NCBI RefSeq assembly: GCF_026420865.1
Contig: NZ_JAPCWC010000008.1
Span: forward strand, 1-64,000
Reading direction: 5' to 3'
Length of the DNA: 64,000 nt
Origin: Novosphingobium clariflavum
GTDB taxonomy: Bacteria > Pseudomonadota > Alphaproteobacteria > Sphingomonadales > Sphingomonadaceae
The notes beneath the pieces were generated by a model. The model was given only the letters and a program-made list of their open reading frames with translations, did not search any database and was not told the origin of the DNA. Position numbers and translations under genes: made by a program. Shown one piece after another: positions 1-7,312 of the stretch (the first letter of the stretch is position 1; each line of letters opens with the position of its first letter).

Positions 1-29
1 AAAGGAAGTGGTTGTCAAAAAATGAGCGT

Positions 30-1256
30 TCAGCGAGTTAAACCCACTTCAAAGCGCGGAAGCAGTTCAATGCTCCGCGACAGGACATCGACCGGCCACT
101 CCCCATAGGATTCTCCAACACTGCGTGGTGCGTGCCCTTGAAGGGCATCACGGACCTCCGGTTCAATACCTGCACGGCGAGCAAGCGTTTTGAACAGGTG
201 CCGCCAACCGTGGTTCGGCTGCACATTCGGATCATCGACCCCAATCTCACGCACCCACGCCGCCAGCCTCTCCCCAACCTTCTTGCTATGTGCATTCCCC
301 GCAGACCCACCGCGACCGCGAGCAGGATCGTAGAAGATTGGCCTATGGCCCGCACGCTGTGCAACCTTCAACACACCCTGCTCCAGCAAATGAGAATGCA
401 ATGGCACAATGCGGGCCTGCCCGCTCTTGGTCGATCCAGCCTCCGGGGTGATACGCATCGACCAGACACCCTCAATCACAGCGACATCAGAACCTCGCAT
501 CTGGGCGATCTCGCCAACGCGCGCGCCGCTATATGCGCATAGCCAAGGTATCCAACGCCGAGCGAGGGCATGTTCAGGGGCAATCCGGCCCTGATCATGC
601 GAAAGCGATGCCAGCAATATCGTGCGTGCTTCAACCGAGGTGAAGCTGGCCCCCCGTGATCTCACACGCTTGGGCACCCGCACAGACACGCCAGCCGCCG
701 GGTTGGTGCCGAGCTTCCGATTTTCGACAGCCCATGCGAAGACGACCTTAGAAGCGGCGAGGTAAACCTCCCGGATGGTGCGCCCACTGACGCCTTGATT
801 CGCAAGAGCCTCTTTCCACCGGACGATGTCATCTGCACAGACACGCCCTCCGTCATCATGCCCGAGATGGCCGATGAGATGCGCGATTACAGGACGCCAT
901 CGCTTGATCGTAGAAGGTGCGGGCTGACGCTCGCGCACATAGCCATCGAATAGCTCCATGAGCTTTGACGACGATGAGCGACGCAAAGGTGAACTGACTG
1001 GCGTGATTGCACCGACGACGATAGCCGATGGTAGTGGAAGCATCTCATCCACCACCCCGAGCCTTGCCCGCTCGATCCGTGTCCGAAACTGATCAATGAT
1101 GGGCGCAGCGAGACGATTGGCTTCGGACTTCGAAAGCCGCCCAAGGCGCTTCGTCAGACTCGATTTACCAATCGTGGATCGAAGCTTTTCAGGGACGATA
1201 ATGCGGACTTCGAATCCGCCATCATTCGTCCTTCTGACATGCGTCATCAACCGCAT
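30..1256 (-). CDS. Tyrosine-type site-specific integrase (int1)
   Basis: A 408-aa tyrosine recombinase. The C-terminal half carries the catalytic set: Arg in GARVGE, Lys in STKSGQ, the HGWR box, His in LQGHAP and the nucleophilic Tyr in ESYGEW. The N-terminal half contains an arm-binding region and a SAM-like core-binding region (about residues 95-195). It reads away from the tRNA-like remnant at 1342, and direct repeats just upstream of its start look like arm sites. It probably integrates and excises island A. It is not closely similar to the two integrases at the other end of the prophage, since it lacks their DUF4102-type N-terminus. Confidence 0.93.
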   Translation of the reverse strand: MRLMTHVRRTNDGGFEVRIIVPEKLRSTIGKSSLTKRLGRLSKSEANRLAAPIIDQFRTRIERARLGVVDEMLPLPSAIVVGAITPVSSPLRRSSSSKLMELFDGYVRERQPAPSTIKRWRPVIAHLIGHLGHDDGGRVCADDIVRWKEALANQGVSGRTIREVYLAASKVVFAWAVENRKLGTNPAAGVSVRVPKRVRSRGASFTSVEARTILLASLSHDQGRIAPEHALARRWIPWLCAYSGARVGEIAQMRGSDVAVIEGVWSMRITPEAGSTKSGQARIVPLHSHLLEQGVLKVAQRAGHRPIFYDPARGRGGSAGNAHSKKVGERLAAWVREIGVDDPNVQPNHGWRHLFKTLARRAGIEPEVRDALQGHAPRSVGESYGEWPVDVLSRSIELLPRFEVGLTR

Positions 1257-1280
1257 TTTGTCGCACCACTTTGTCGCACC
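1257..1280. repeat. Direct repeats TTTGTCGCACC upstream of int1
   Basis: Two identical 11-bp copies lie at 1257-1267 and 1270-1280, and a partial copy (TTTGTC) at 1301-1306. Spacing of about one helical turn between the integrase start and the tRNA-like core suggests arm-type integrase binding sites. The function is inferred. Confidence 0.5.
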
Positions 1281-1341
1281 GGGGTGGTGAAAAGCGACGC
1301 TTTGTCAAAAGGTTGTGGTTCGACAATCCCTTAGGAAGTCG

Positions 1342-1364
1342 TGGCGGAGAGGGTGGAATTCGAA
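1342..1364. repeat. Left attachment site: degenerate tRNA-Ser 3' end
   Basis: These 23 bases match 22 of 23 positions of the 3' end (CCA, acceptor and T-arm side) of the intact tRNA-Ser at 44148-44170, in the same orientation. The first 15 bases are identical. Further right the match decays. It is the expected footprint of integration into a tRNA 3' end and forms the island A/prophage junction. Confidence 0.75.
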
Positions 1365-1410
1365 TTCATGATCATTCACCGTCGGAAATGCGTGTAATTT
1401 GCATCCGGAT

Positions 1411-1440
1411 TGCCCCCCGAATGCCCCCGTGGATGCCCCC
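1411..1440. repeat. TGCCCCC direct repeats, left arm-type sites
   Basis: Three copies of TGCCCCC start at 1411, 1422 and 1434, spaced 11-12 bp. The same heptamer recurs in the same orientation near the right end (43993, 44026, and a 6-base copy at 44015). Placement just inside both attachment sites suggests arm-type binding sites for the tRNA-proximal integrase. Confidence 0.55.
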
Positions 1441-1444
1441 GATT

Positions 1445-1663
1445 TCAGGAGCGAATTGACCTCGTCGACTTCCATTTTTCGATATCGGAGAGCGGCCACG
1501 CGACGCTGCGCCTCCCAATCCGCAGGGGTTTGGGAAACGTGTCTTCCTGCATGTATCGATAGATCGCGGACCGACTCAGGCCGGTTTCACGTTCGACCTC
1601 GGGGCGTCGCAACAGCGGGCCAATGCCCCCAGCCCGGGGAGCGGGTTGAGTGGTTTCAGCCAT
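1445..1663 (-). CDS. AlpA/MerR-like excisionase or regulator
   Basis: A 72-aa protein with a winged-helix AlpA-type domain: LLRRPEVERETGLSRSAIYR, then FPKPLRIGRRSVAWPLSDIE and a Trp-Lys at the end of the domain. AlpA-type proteins regulate integrases or act as recombination directionality factors. It is the last gene before the left attachment site, the classic place for an excisionase, and closes the leftward early region. Confidence 0.8.
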   Translation of the reverse strand: MAETTQPAPRAGGIGPLLRRPEVERETGLSRSAIYRYMQEDTFPKPLRIGRRSVAWPLSDIEKWKSTRSIRS

Positions 1664-1798
1664 TGGCCTTCGATCCTTCTGATTTTGGAAAATGGTGCGC
1701 GACCAGGCCGCGCTTCAGGGGAGGCCGGTCGCAAGCGGCCTCCCCTTCCGCTTGAGGGCTCATTCCCTCAAACTCGAATTCTGTGTGGCACTCGCCCG

Positions 1799-2308
1799 TC
1801 ATATCGCCGCCTTCGCCGGCACGGGCGCTTCGACGCGAACGAAGTCCATCACCAGCACTTCCGGGTTTGCGTCCCAGCTGCACGGCTTCTTCGAAAGCGA
1901 GAGGTTCTGGTTCCAGGCGCGCGCAAACGCGGTGGTATGGGTGAAGCCCTGGGCGCGGATCTCGTCGATCGTGATCGAATGCAGGCGCGCGCGGCCGACC
2001 CAAATCACCTGCAGATGCTGGCGGTGCCAATCGCGCAGGAGCTCGCGCGCGAATCGCCGGCGGCCGAGGCCGGGGCCGACACCTTCGACGTCGGTCACAA
2101 ACGTCGGCCGCGCGCGCTTCAGCTGCGCCTGCGCCGACGAAATGTGATCGAACTCCAGCGGCAGGTGGAACGGCTCACGCACCCAAAGCAGTACGCCCGG
2201 CCGAATGTCGGCCAGGCGTCCGCCGATCGGGCGGTAAAGGCGAGAGAGGTAGCCATCAACGAGCCGCTCGATCTGGGGCTCGATGATGGTGAAGGGCTGG
2301 GCTTTCAC
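1799..2308 (-). CDS. ASCH-like phage protein
   Basis: A 169-aa protein resembling the ASCH (RNA-binding, PUA-like) proteins common in phages: an N-terminal 'MKAQPFTI' start, the LWVREPF motif near residue 43, and a C-terminal EIRAQGF...FARAWNQNL...WDANPEVLVMDF block. The GTG start overlaps the ParB-like stop by four bases (GTGA), behind a strong GGAGG ribosome site, so the two genes are translationally coupled. The molecular role is unknown. Confidence 0.6.
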   Translation of the reverse strand: MKAQPFTIIEPQIERLVDGYLSRLYRPIGGRLADIRPGVLLWVREPFHLPLEFDHISSAQAQLKRARPTFVTDVEGVGPGLGRRRFARELLRDWHRQHLQVIWVGRARLHSITIDEIRAQGFTHTTAFARAWNQNLSLSKKPCSWDANPEVLVMDFVRVEAPVPAKAAI

Positions 2309-4209
2309 TCAGCTACCTCCCTGCTTGCACTCTGTCCGGTTGCCCCGTCTTCGGGGGCGGTTGCGACACCGAAGGACAGCAGTGGATGAACCCAGCCCGG
2401 GTTCTGTTGAAGCGCGCCGGCCGTGGCGCCGGTCAGCACTTGATCGTTGAGCTTGTGCCACTCACGGAACGAGGCTTCCTCTACGTGCGGCTGTGCGAGC
2501 TCGAGGCGGCGCATCTTGGGAAACAGCGCCATGAACCTTGGCGTGGGCGACCAGTAACGGCGGATCTCGGCATCATCGACGCACGCGAGCTCCGCGATCG
2601 CGTCATGTGCGGCTACACGCCAGCCCGGCGTGTTTGCGGAGCGCAGAAGTGCAAGGCCCGCCAGCACAGCAGCGGCGCGCCGCTTCGTATGCTCAGGCGC
2701 CGAATGGAAGGCTGCGAGCGATTCCTCCGGCTGTTCCATCCGCATGAACGGCTCGGCCACGATGCGGTCGAGGGCATTTTCCCAGATGGCATGAGCCTCA
2801 GCATCTTCCACGAAGGGCGCTACGAAGTCCGCCGGCTCCTCCTCGTCGGATCCGCGCCAGGTCGAAGTCAGCCCCCGCGCACCGACATGGGTTTCGCCCA
2901 CCGTCTTGCCGAGTTCGATACGCAGCTGGGCCCACACGATATAGTCGCGACCGATGGTGCCCGCTTCCTCGGCATCGTCCACCAGGATAGCGCGGAGGAT
3001 CTCGCGACGAATCGAGCGCATGACATGCAGGCCCTCGGCCTTGACCCCATGCTCTTCCTTCGCGGCCGCCCGGGCAGCCATTGCATAGCCCGGGCTTGCC
3101 GAGGCATTGAATCCCGCTCCTGCAACAACCGTAGTGCTGATCGACGCCGCAGCCTTTGCCGCACTGGCGACCTGCCGTGGCTTTTGCTCGGCATCCCGCT
3201 TCGCCTTCCGGCTTGCCCACCAGTAGTGCGCTTCGGCCGCACCATCGTTGCCGATCTCGACGGTTGCAACGATGTCGCCGTCCGGAAGCTCAAGCTCCGA
3301 ATCACTTTTCCCGGCGGCGGGAAAAAGCTCGAGGGCCGTATCTGCAAATCCATGGCTGCCCGGCGCGCTCGCCACGAAACGTAGCCCTGGCCGGCAAGTC
3401 ATTGCCTTGATGCTCTCGCGGAAGTCCGCCAGCTTGCTCTCCGCGAGATCACGAAGAATGCCCTCGTCACTCACCCGGCCGCGCTCCGGACCATCGGCGA
3501 AAAGGTCGAGTTCGATCCGGCCGCCCTGCCCTTGGTAGATCTGGGGCCCGACGAACCGCAGAAGCCGCTCGAGCTCCGCATCGCCGACCTTCAGGTATGC
3601 GCGGATCCGCGACGGCGTGCGATCGTAGTCGCGCAGAGCAGAAAAGTGCTTCCAGGCCGCGCGCTGAAGATCCCGATCTTCGGTTGCCGCGTAAGCCTCT
3701 GCGACCTCGCTTGAAATGGTGCGATCGGCATAGGCAGCAAAAATCGCCGGCTCCAACTGCCCGAGGCGAAGCTGGCGCGCGACCCAGACCGCTTCCTGCC
3801 CGATGTTCGCAGCGATTGTCTCAACTGCAGCGCCTTCAACGTGCGCGCGCGCGATCGCCGCGTTGATTTCGTACGGCCGAAGATCCCGCCGCAGCAGGTT
3901 CTCGTGGAGAGACATCTGCGTGATCTGGGCCGGTGAAAGGTCCCGCAGGACGATATCGGTTTCGTGGTCTTCGGGCAGCGCGCCATCAGCGATCAGGCCT
4001 TGAAGCGCACGTAGCCGGCGGCCGCCCGCCAGCACACCATAATCGGCCTCGCTGCCTTCAGGCATGTGATGGGCGACCATGGGCAGCATCAAGCCGACAG
4101 TGCGAATCGACGCCTTCAGTGCGTCGACGCTCTCCGCGTCCTCCTGATTGGTGCGGACATTGGCAGGCGAAACAACCAGCTGACTCACTCGTACGGTAGC
4201 GTACGTCAT
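2305..4209 (-). CDS. ParB-like partition/DNA-binding protein
   Basis: A 634-aa protein. Residues 1-170 form a ParB/Spo0J N-terminal domain: LVVSPANVR, a GLMLPMVA strand, the GGRRL (CTP/sulfiredoxin-fold) box, the HENLLRRDLRPYE helix and a helix-turn-helix (VETIAANIGQEAVWVARQLRL). The long C-terminal half is unassigned. The ATG at 4209 was chosen because it overlaps the preceding stop (ATGA) and has GGAG upstream, although the frame stays open further. Such large ParB-like proteins occur in sphingomonad plasmids and phages; here it may act in segregation, replication or transcription. No ParA is encoded nearby. Confidence 0.85.
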   Translation of the reverse strand: MTYATVRVSQLVVSPANVRTNQEDAESVDALKASIRTVGLMLPMVAHHMPEGSEADYGVLAGGRRLRALQGLIADGALPEDHETDIVLRDLSPAQITQMSLHENLLRRDLRPYEINAAIARAHVEGAAVETIAANIGQEAVWVARQLRLGQLEPAIFAAYADRTISSEVAEAYAATEDRDLQRAAWKHFSALRDYDRTPSRIRAYLKVGDAELERLLRFVGPQIYQGQGGRIELDLFADGPERGRVSDEGILRDLAESKLADFRESIKAMTCRPGLRFVASAPGSHGFADTALELFPAAGKSDSELELPDGDIVATVEIGNDGAAEAHYWWASRKAKRDAEQKPRQVASAAKAAASISTTVVAGAGFNASASPGYAMAARAAAKEEHGVKAEGLHVMRSIRREILRAILVDDAEEAGTIGRDYIVWAQLRIELGKTVGETHVGARGLTSTWRGSDEEEPADFVAPFVEDAEAHAIWENALDRIVAEPFMRMEQPEESLAAFHSAPEHTKRRAAAVLAGLALLRSANTPGWRVAAHDAIAELACVDDAEIRRYWSPTPRFMALFPKMRRLELAQPHVEEASFREWHKLNDQVLTGATAGALQQNPGWVHPLLSFGVATAPEDGATGQSASREVAE

Positions 4210-4367
4210 TGCACGGCACTCCGGTGATTGGCCGCTTGGTCGCGCCTGGTGCGCTTGCGGCGGGGTTGGGGCTTCAGGGGAAAGGCGAGCTGCCTGCCCT
4301 CGCCCGGGAACTCGAGATCGAGCTCCGCGCATTCGGCGCAGGTGCAGAGGCGCTCGCGGCGCTTCAC
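4206..4367 (-). CDS. Small putative zinc-binding protein
   Basis: A 53-aa reading frame starting at GTG, overlapping the upstream stop by four bases (GTGA) and the ParB-like start by four bases (ATGA). An N-terminal CTCAEC motif suggests metal binding with at least three cysteines; the C-terminus is basic (PRRKRTRR). Both coupled overlaps argue that it is a real gene. The function is unknown. Confidence 0.6.
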   Translation of the reverse strand: MKRRERLCTCAECAELDLEFPGEGRQLAFPLKPQPRRKRTRRDQAANHRSAVQ

Positions 4368-4531
4368 GGGCGGCGAACCTTCCGGCGCCGGTCCATTTCG
4401 TCCCAGAAGTAGCGATCCTCGGCCGACATGGGGCCGAGCGTGGTGCGGCGCGCGCGGCGCCGGCGGCCGATGATCTTCAAGACCATGGCCGCCGCGATCG
4501 CGCGGAGGATTGTCGAGCCGCCCCTGCGCAT
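4364..4531 (-). CDS. Small basic hypothetical protein
   Basis: A 55-aa frame starting at ATG 4531, whose first base is also the last base of the GapR stop codon (TGATG). It has a short hydrophobic helix (ILRAIAAAMVLKII) followed by an Arg-rich stretch and a 'SAEDRYFWDEMDRRR' C-terminus. It overlaps the next gene by four bases. The context in a gapless operon supports expression. No family is recognised. Confidence 0.55.
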   Translation of the reverse strand: MRRGGSTILRAIAAAMVLKIIGRRRRARRTTLGPMSAEDRYFWDEMDRRRKVRRP

Positions 4532-4767
4532 CAGTCGATGCCCAGCGCGGTTTTGTAGGTGTCCATGAGCATGTCCATTTCGCGGCGATCGTCCGGCTTC
4601 ATCTTCCGGACGCGCACGATCTGGCGCATGATCTTCACGTCGTACCCGACGGCCTTGGCCTCGTTGTAGACGTCGCGGATATCGTCGCCGATGCCCTTCT
4701 TTTCTTCCTCCAAGCGCTCGACGCGCTCGATCAGAAGGCGGAGACGGTCGTTGGTGGTTTCAGCCAT
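4531..4767 (-). CDS. gapR: GapR-like (DUF2312) nucleoid protein
   Basis: A 78-aa protein matching the whole DUF2312/GapR family: a coiled N-terminal helix (RLRLLIERVERLEEEKKGI) and the hallmark EAKAVGYDVKIMRQIVR segment. In Caulobacter GapR binds overtwisted AT-rich DNA and assists topoisomerases at replication and transcription. Here it is a phage copy inside the early operon; it overlaps the upstream gene by eight bases. It could aid phage DNA replication or remodel host chromatin (inference). Confidence 0.92.
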   Translation of the reverse strand: MAETTNDRLRLLIERVERLEEEKKGIGDDIRDVYNEAKAVGYDVKIMRQIVRVRKMKPDDRREMDMLMDTYKTALGID

Positions 4768-5050
4768 GAGCCGTCTCCACCGCGGGCAGATGGCGCACGT
4801 GCATCAGCTTTCCGAGAGAGCCGATCTTTCCATAAACGACATCGTCATTGATCGGATCGCCGTCGAAGCCTGACCGCATTGCGAATTCAAGGCAGGCTGG
4901 ATTGCCCTCGCAATCCATCCAGGATTGCCCTGTAACCCGGTCCCACCAATCCTCGATCCAGTATGAAAAACCTTCGAATGAGCCGCTGGCGATCACGACC
5001 TTCTGACCCGCAAGCGGGTGCGCCTTCGAATGATGATGAGCGGCCCTCAT
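4760..5050 (-). CDS. Hypothetical prophage protein
   Basis: A 96-aa protein without recognised domain. It is rich in aromatic residues (FSYWIEDWWDRV) in the middle and has a 'ACLEFAMRSG' segment; it looks like a small soluble alpha/beta protein. The ATG overlaps the preceding stop (ATGA) and its end overlaps gapR by eight bases, so it is part of the coupled early operon. Confidence 0.65.
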   Translation of the reverse strand: MRAAHHHSKAHPLAGQKVVIASGSFEGFSYWIEDWWDRVTGQSWMDCEGNPACLEFAMRSGFDGDPINDDVVYGKIGSLGKLMHVRHLPAVETAHG

Positions 5051-5346
5051 GACTTGATCGTCACCACCGCGCCCATCTGCGGTGCGCCAAGGCCGGCACC
5101 GATCTTATGGGTCTTTTCAAATAGGTCCTGCATGCCAGCCATGGCGAGTTGCAGCGCAAGTTCAAACGACATCATCTTGATGCCGAAATCCGCCCCGTTG
5201 CTGGTCAGGCTCATGATCGTTTCCATCGCCTGCTCAGCGGCGTGGCAGGCAAGATCTGCAATTTGCGAAGCGCGATCAGCTGCAACGCCATTCTGAGTAA
5301 GCATGGCCCGCAGATCCCGCCGGGTCTGGTCAGTGTAAGTCGTCAC
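5047..5346 (-). CDS. Hypothetical helical prophage protein
   Basis: A 99-aa protein. The GTG at 5346 is preferred over more upstream starts because it overlaps the previous stop (GTGA) and is preceded by GGGAG. The sequence is predicted mostly helical (DLRAMLTQ, RASQIADLACHAAEQAMETI, SFELALQLAMAGMQDLFEKT). No family is recognised. Confidence 0.65.
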   Translation of the reverse strand: MTTYTDQTRRDLRAMLTQNGVAADRASQIADLACHAAEQAMETIMSLTSNGADFGIKMMSFELALQLAMAGMQDLFEKTHKIGAGLGAPQMGAVVTIKS

Positions 5347-5771
5347 GCAAATTCTCCCTGTCGGGTCGTGTGAACGTGGTCGTCGCCCAGGCAGCCGGTG
5401 CAGAGTGTTGGATCGCCCGCCACCCACCCGCAGGAGCCCGGGCAGGCGTCGTGCCAGGTGCAGCCGCAACTGCGGCAGATCTGCGGCTCAGGCAGACCGC
5501 TCGCCGGATCGAAGTGGTGGTGAAGCAGGAGGAGTTCGTAGACCTCGAGGTCGAACACCATGACCTGGCGAAGCAGGCGAGCCTGTTCGACCCGAAGGCA
5601 AGGCTCGTCGGCCTCAGCTGCGAACAGCCGTTCCTCGAGCTTCAGCAGATCGGCCGACGTGATCGTCCGGACGCGATCGCCGATAACGATCAACGCTGCC
5701 GCGACTTCGACCATATCGAGACCGGCCGCCTCGCGGCGCTTCCGGAGGTATGTTCCGGGTGACATCGGCAT
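5343..5771 (-). CDS. Putative HTH/zinc-finger regulator
   Basis: A 142-aa protein. Residues 5-30 (GTYLRKRREAAGLDMVEVAA) resemble the first helices of an XRE-type helix-turn-helix. The C-terminus contains a Cys-rich cluster, C-x2-C-x-C...C...C...C-x2-C (CRSCGCTW, CPGSCGW, LCTGC), likely binding one or two zinc ions. GGAG lies eight bases before the ATG. It heads the lower part of the early operon after a 90-base gap. Confidence 0.65.
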   Translation of the reverse strand: MPMSPGTYLRKRREAAGLDMVEVAAALIVIGDRVRTITSADLLKLEERLFAAEADEPCLRVEQARLLRQVMVFDLEVYELLLLHHHFDPASGLPEPQICRSCGCTWHDACPGSCGWVAGDPTLCTGCLGDDHVHTTRQGEFA

Positions 5772-5860
5772 CGTAGACTCCGGACGCAGGAAAGCGCATC
5801 GAACAGCGAAGGCTGTACGAGCGCAGGGCTATTGGATTGCTTGCTTGGGGATCGCGCCGG

Positions 5861-6355
5861 TCAGCCGGGCGGCCCGGTCGCTTGCGTCATCATCTCGAGA
5901 AGGGTCAGGGCGCTGTGTAGCGCCTGGATAGCTTCCTCGACCTCTTGGATAGCCGCGCGCTTCTGACGCGGATCCACACCCGGTTGCGATGCCAGCACAA
6001 GCGCAGCGTGCGCTTCTCCGCCTTCCCGGATCGCATCAACAGCCAGACGGCCGAGAGCAACCTCGTTCGTAAAACGGAACATGCCGGCTTCATCGAGCAG
6101 ATAGCCGTAGGTTTCGAAAAGCGGGGCTCCATCGCCACCGGCAGCCCGGTAGGCCAGATCCAGCTTAATAGCGTCGTCCAGCGGGATCTTCTCGCGCCGC
6201 AGCGGATCTCCCCAGGCGCGGACCATGCTCTCGCTGCGCGGCTTCCCATTCGGATTGCAGAGCAGTGCGGCCATAGCCGACCACCCGCCAGGGATCTCGC
6301 CGGCGATGCGCGCCAAAGCAGCATCGATAGTCAGCGGGGCGCGGCCTTTCGTCAT
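5861..6355 (-). CDS. Putative prophage regulatory protein
   Basis: A 164-aa protein. The N-terminal 60 residues (AGEIPGGWSAMAALLC...SESMVRAWGDP) look like a helix-turn-helix, followed by a conserved-looking 'IPLDDAIKLDLAYRAAGGDGAPLFETY' region and a long helical C-terminus. Its place directly after the Cro-like gene resembles a CII-type regulator, but no established family is clear. The ATG overlaps the stop of a 53-aa gene (ATGA). Confidence 0.6.
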   Translation of the reverse strand: MTKGRAPLTIDAALARIAGEIPGGWSAMAALLCNPNGKPRSESMVRAWGDPLRREKIPLDDAIKLDLAYRAAGGDGAPLFETYGYLLDEAGMFRFTNEVALGRLAVDAIREGGEAHAALVLASQPGVDPRQKRAAIQEVEEAIQALHSALTLLEMMTQATGPPG

Positions 6356-6513
6356 GCCACTGCTCCGGGGCCGCCGAGAAGAGCGACGGCCCCTTCGGCT
6401 GACCAGCCTCGGGAAGTGGCGGAATCAGCAACGCTCAGCACAGCAGCGGCTGGAGCGACTGTGTGCAATTGCAGCATAAGCGACGGACGGATCGCGATAA
6501 TTCCATGCCCCAT
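6352..6513 (-). CDS. Small hypothetical protein
   Basis: A 53-aa frame between the Cro-like gene and the putative regulator. Its stop overlaps the next start (ATGA) and it starts 8 bases after the preceding stop. It is rich in Ala, Val and Leu and could be a short helix protein. Operon position and overlap are the main support. Confidence 0.5.
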   Translation of the reverse strand: MGHGIIAIRPSLMLQLHTVAPAAAVLSVADSATSRGWSAEGAVALLGGPGAVA

Positions 6514-6521
6514 GGTCGCAA

Positions 6522-6866
6522 TCACCGTTCAAGCCCTCGAAGCGGATTATGGATGCCGTCAGCAGCGGCGGGGGTTTGCACTGCTGACGGCAATCCGCCC
6601 GACATGGGGACGGGCTTGGGTGAATCGGTTTCGAATAGCGCAGCAGCATCTGGGCGAAGTTCAGCCATCGGAATTCCGGTGGCTTCAGCCACCGTGGGGA
6701 CATATTCCAATGGGAGAGGCTTTTCGCTCTTCAGCCATCCAAACACCACTGACTGGCGCTTTCCGATCAATCGCGCGAATGCGGATTGCGAGCCTATGGC
6801 TCTAACGGCGCGCGCCAAAGGCGTACTGGATGAGTGCTCTATCGGCATTCCGTTTACTAACGACAT
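6522..6866 (-). CDS. Cro/YdaS-like transcriptional regulator
   Basis: A 114-aa protein with a YdaS/Cro-type helix-turn-helix: ALARAVRAIGSQSAFARLIG followed by KRQSVVFGWLK and 'VAEATGIPMAELRPD'. It is the first gene of the leftward operon and is divergent from the CI-like gene, so it is the likely Cro equivalent. The start is uncertain: an in-frame ATG at 6848 would leave a 108-aa protein and fits a TTGACT -35 at about 6888-6883 with an almost leaderless transcript. Palindromic operator halves flank both candidate starts. Confidence 0.8.
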   Translation of the reverse strand: MSLVNGMPIEHSSSTPLARAVRAIGSQSAFARLIGKRQSVVFGWLKSEKPLPLEYVPTVAEATGIPMAELRPDAAALFETDSPKPVPMSGGLPSAVQTPAAADGIHNPLRGLER

Positions 6867-6874
6867 GCCGATAG
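6839..6874. promoter_or_regulatory. Inverted-repeat operator at the Cro-like start
   Basis: CTATCGGCAT at 6839-6848 and its exact complement at 6865-6874 flank a 16-base spacer that contains the candidate start codons. The CTATCG half-site recurs in the CI-side repeat at 6901-6926. This is the expected layout of a phage repressor operator, overlapping the leftward promoter. Confidence 0.6.
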
Positions 6875-6900
6875 ATGAGTCAACGGAATACTTGCGTTGG

Positions 6901-6926
6901 CGCTATCGCGTTTTCGATAGATAGCG
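6901..6926. promoter_or_regulatory. Inverted-repeat operator upstream of the CI-like gene
   Basis: CGCTATC at 6901-6907 and GATAGCG at 6920-6926 form an inverted repeat immediately before the repressor start, with an extra TCGATAG half-site inside. It shares CTATCG with the operator at 6839-6874. It is a likely site for autoregulation. Confidence 0.55.
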
Positions 6927-6931
6927 GTTCG

Positions 6932-7282
6932 ATGGGCCTCGGCGAACGAATAAAAGACCAGCTTGCGGTCATCGGCATGTCGCAGTCGGAGCTGGCGCGC
7001 CGAATCGGCGTGAGACAGAGCACAATAAATGGACTGATTCGCGGCGAGCAGCGCTCCACGACGAAGCTCCACCTGATTGCACGTGAGTTGCAGACAACTT
7101 CCGCTTTCCTTTCTGGAGAGACGGACGATCCGGAAGCTGAAGGCTCGGACTCCGCAATCACCTCAGAAGATCGAGAAATTCTGGAATTGATGCGCGCCCT
7201 TCCCCCAAAGGAACGCGCTGCAGCCCTGGTATTGATTAGGTCACTGGCCACCAGCGCGAAGTCGCCGAGCGTCCATGGATAG
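6932..7282 (+). CDS. CI-like XRE repressor without peptidase domain
   Basis: A 116-aa protein with an XRE helix-turn-helix (ERIKDQLAVIGMSQSELARR, VRQSTINGLIRGEQRST) and a C-terminal 'SEDREILELMRALPPKERAAAL' helix typical of short phage repressors. The start at 6932 was chosen because the helix-turn-helix begins there; an upstream in-frame extension lacks support. There is no S24 autopeptidase, so RecA-triggered self-cleavage is not possible and induction must work otherwise. Confidence 0.82.
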   Translation: MGLGERIKDQLAVIGMSQSELARRIGVRQSTINGLIRGEQRSTTKLHLIARELQTTSAFLSGETDDPEAEGSDSAITSEDREILELMRALPPKERAAALVLIRSLATSAKSPSVHG

Positions 7283-7312
7283 GGGCATCATGCCATGGGG
7301 GTGGGGTACTAC

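Larger units (their letters stand above)
1..1341. mobile_element. Right end of genomic island A
   Basis: A leftward tyrosine integrase gene lies directly inside a degenerate copy of the tRNA-Ser 3' end at 1342-1364. This is the usual arrangement at the integrase end of a tRNA-associated island. The rest of island A lies left of the window, so its type and length are unknown. It is separate from the prophage to the right, which has its own integrase and intact tRNA copy. The boundary is inferred from the repeat. Confidence 0.6.

Noticed and set aside
1411..1440. Possible CRISPR-like short repeats (TGCCCCC)
   Set aside because: Repeats are 7 bp with 4-5 bp spacers; no CRISPR repeat length, no spacers and no cas genes in the window.
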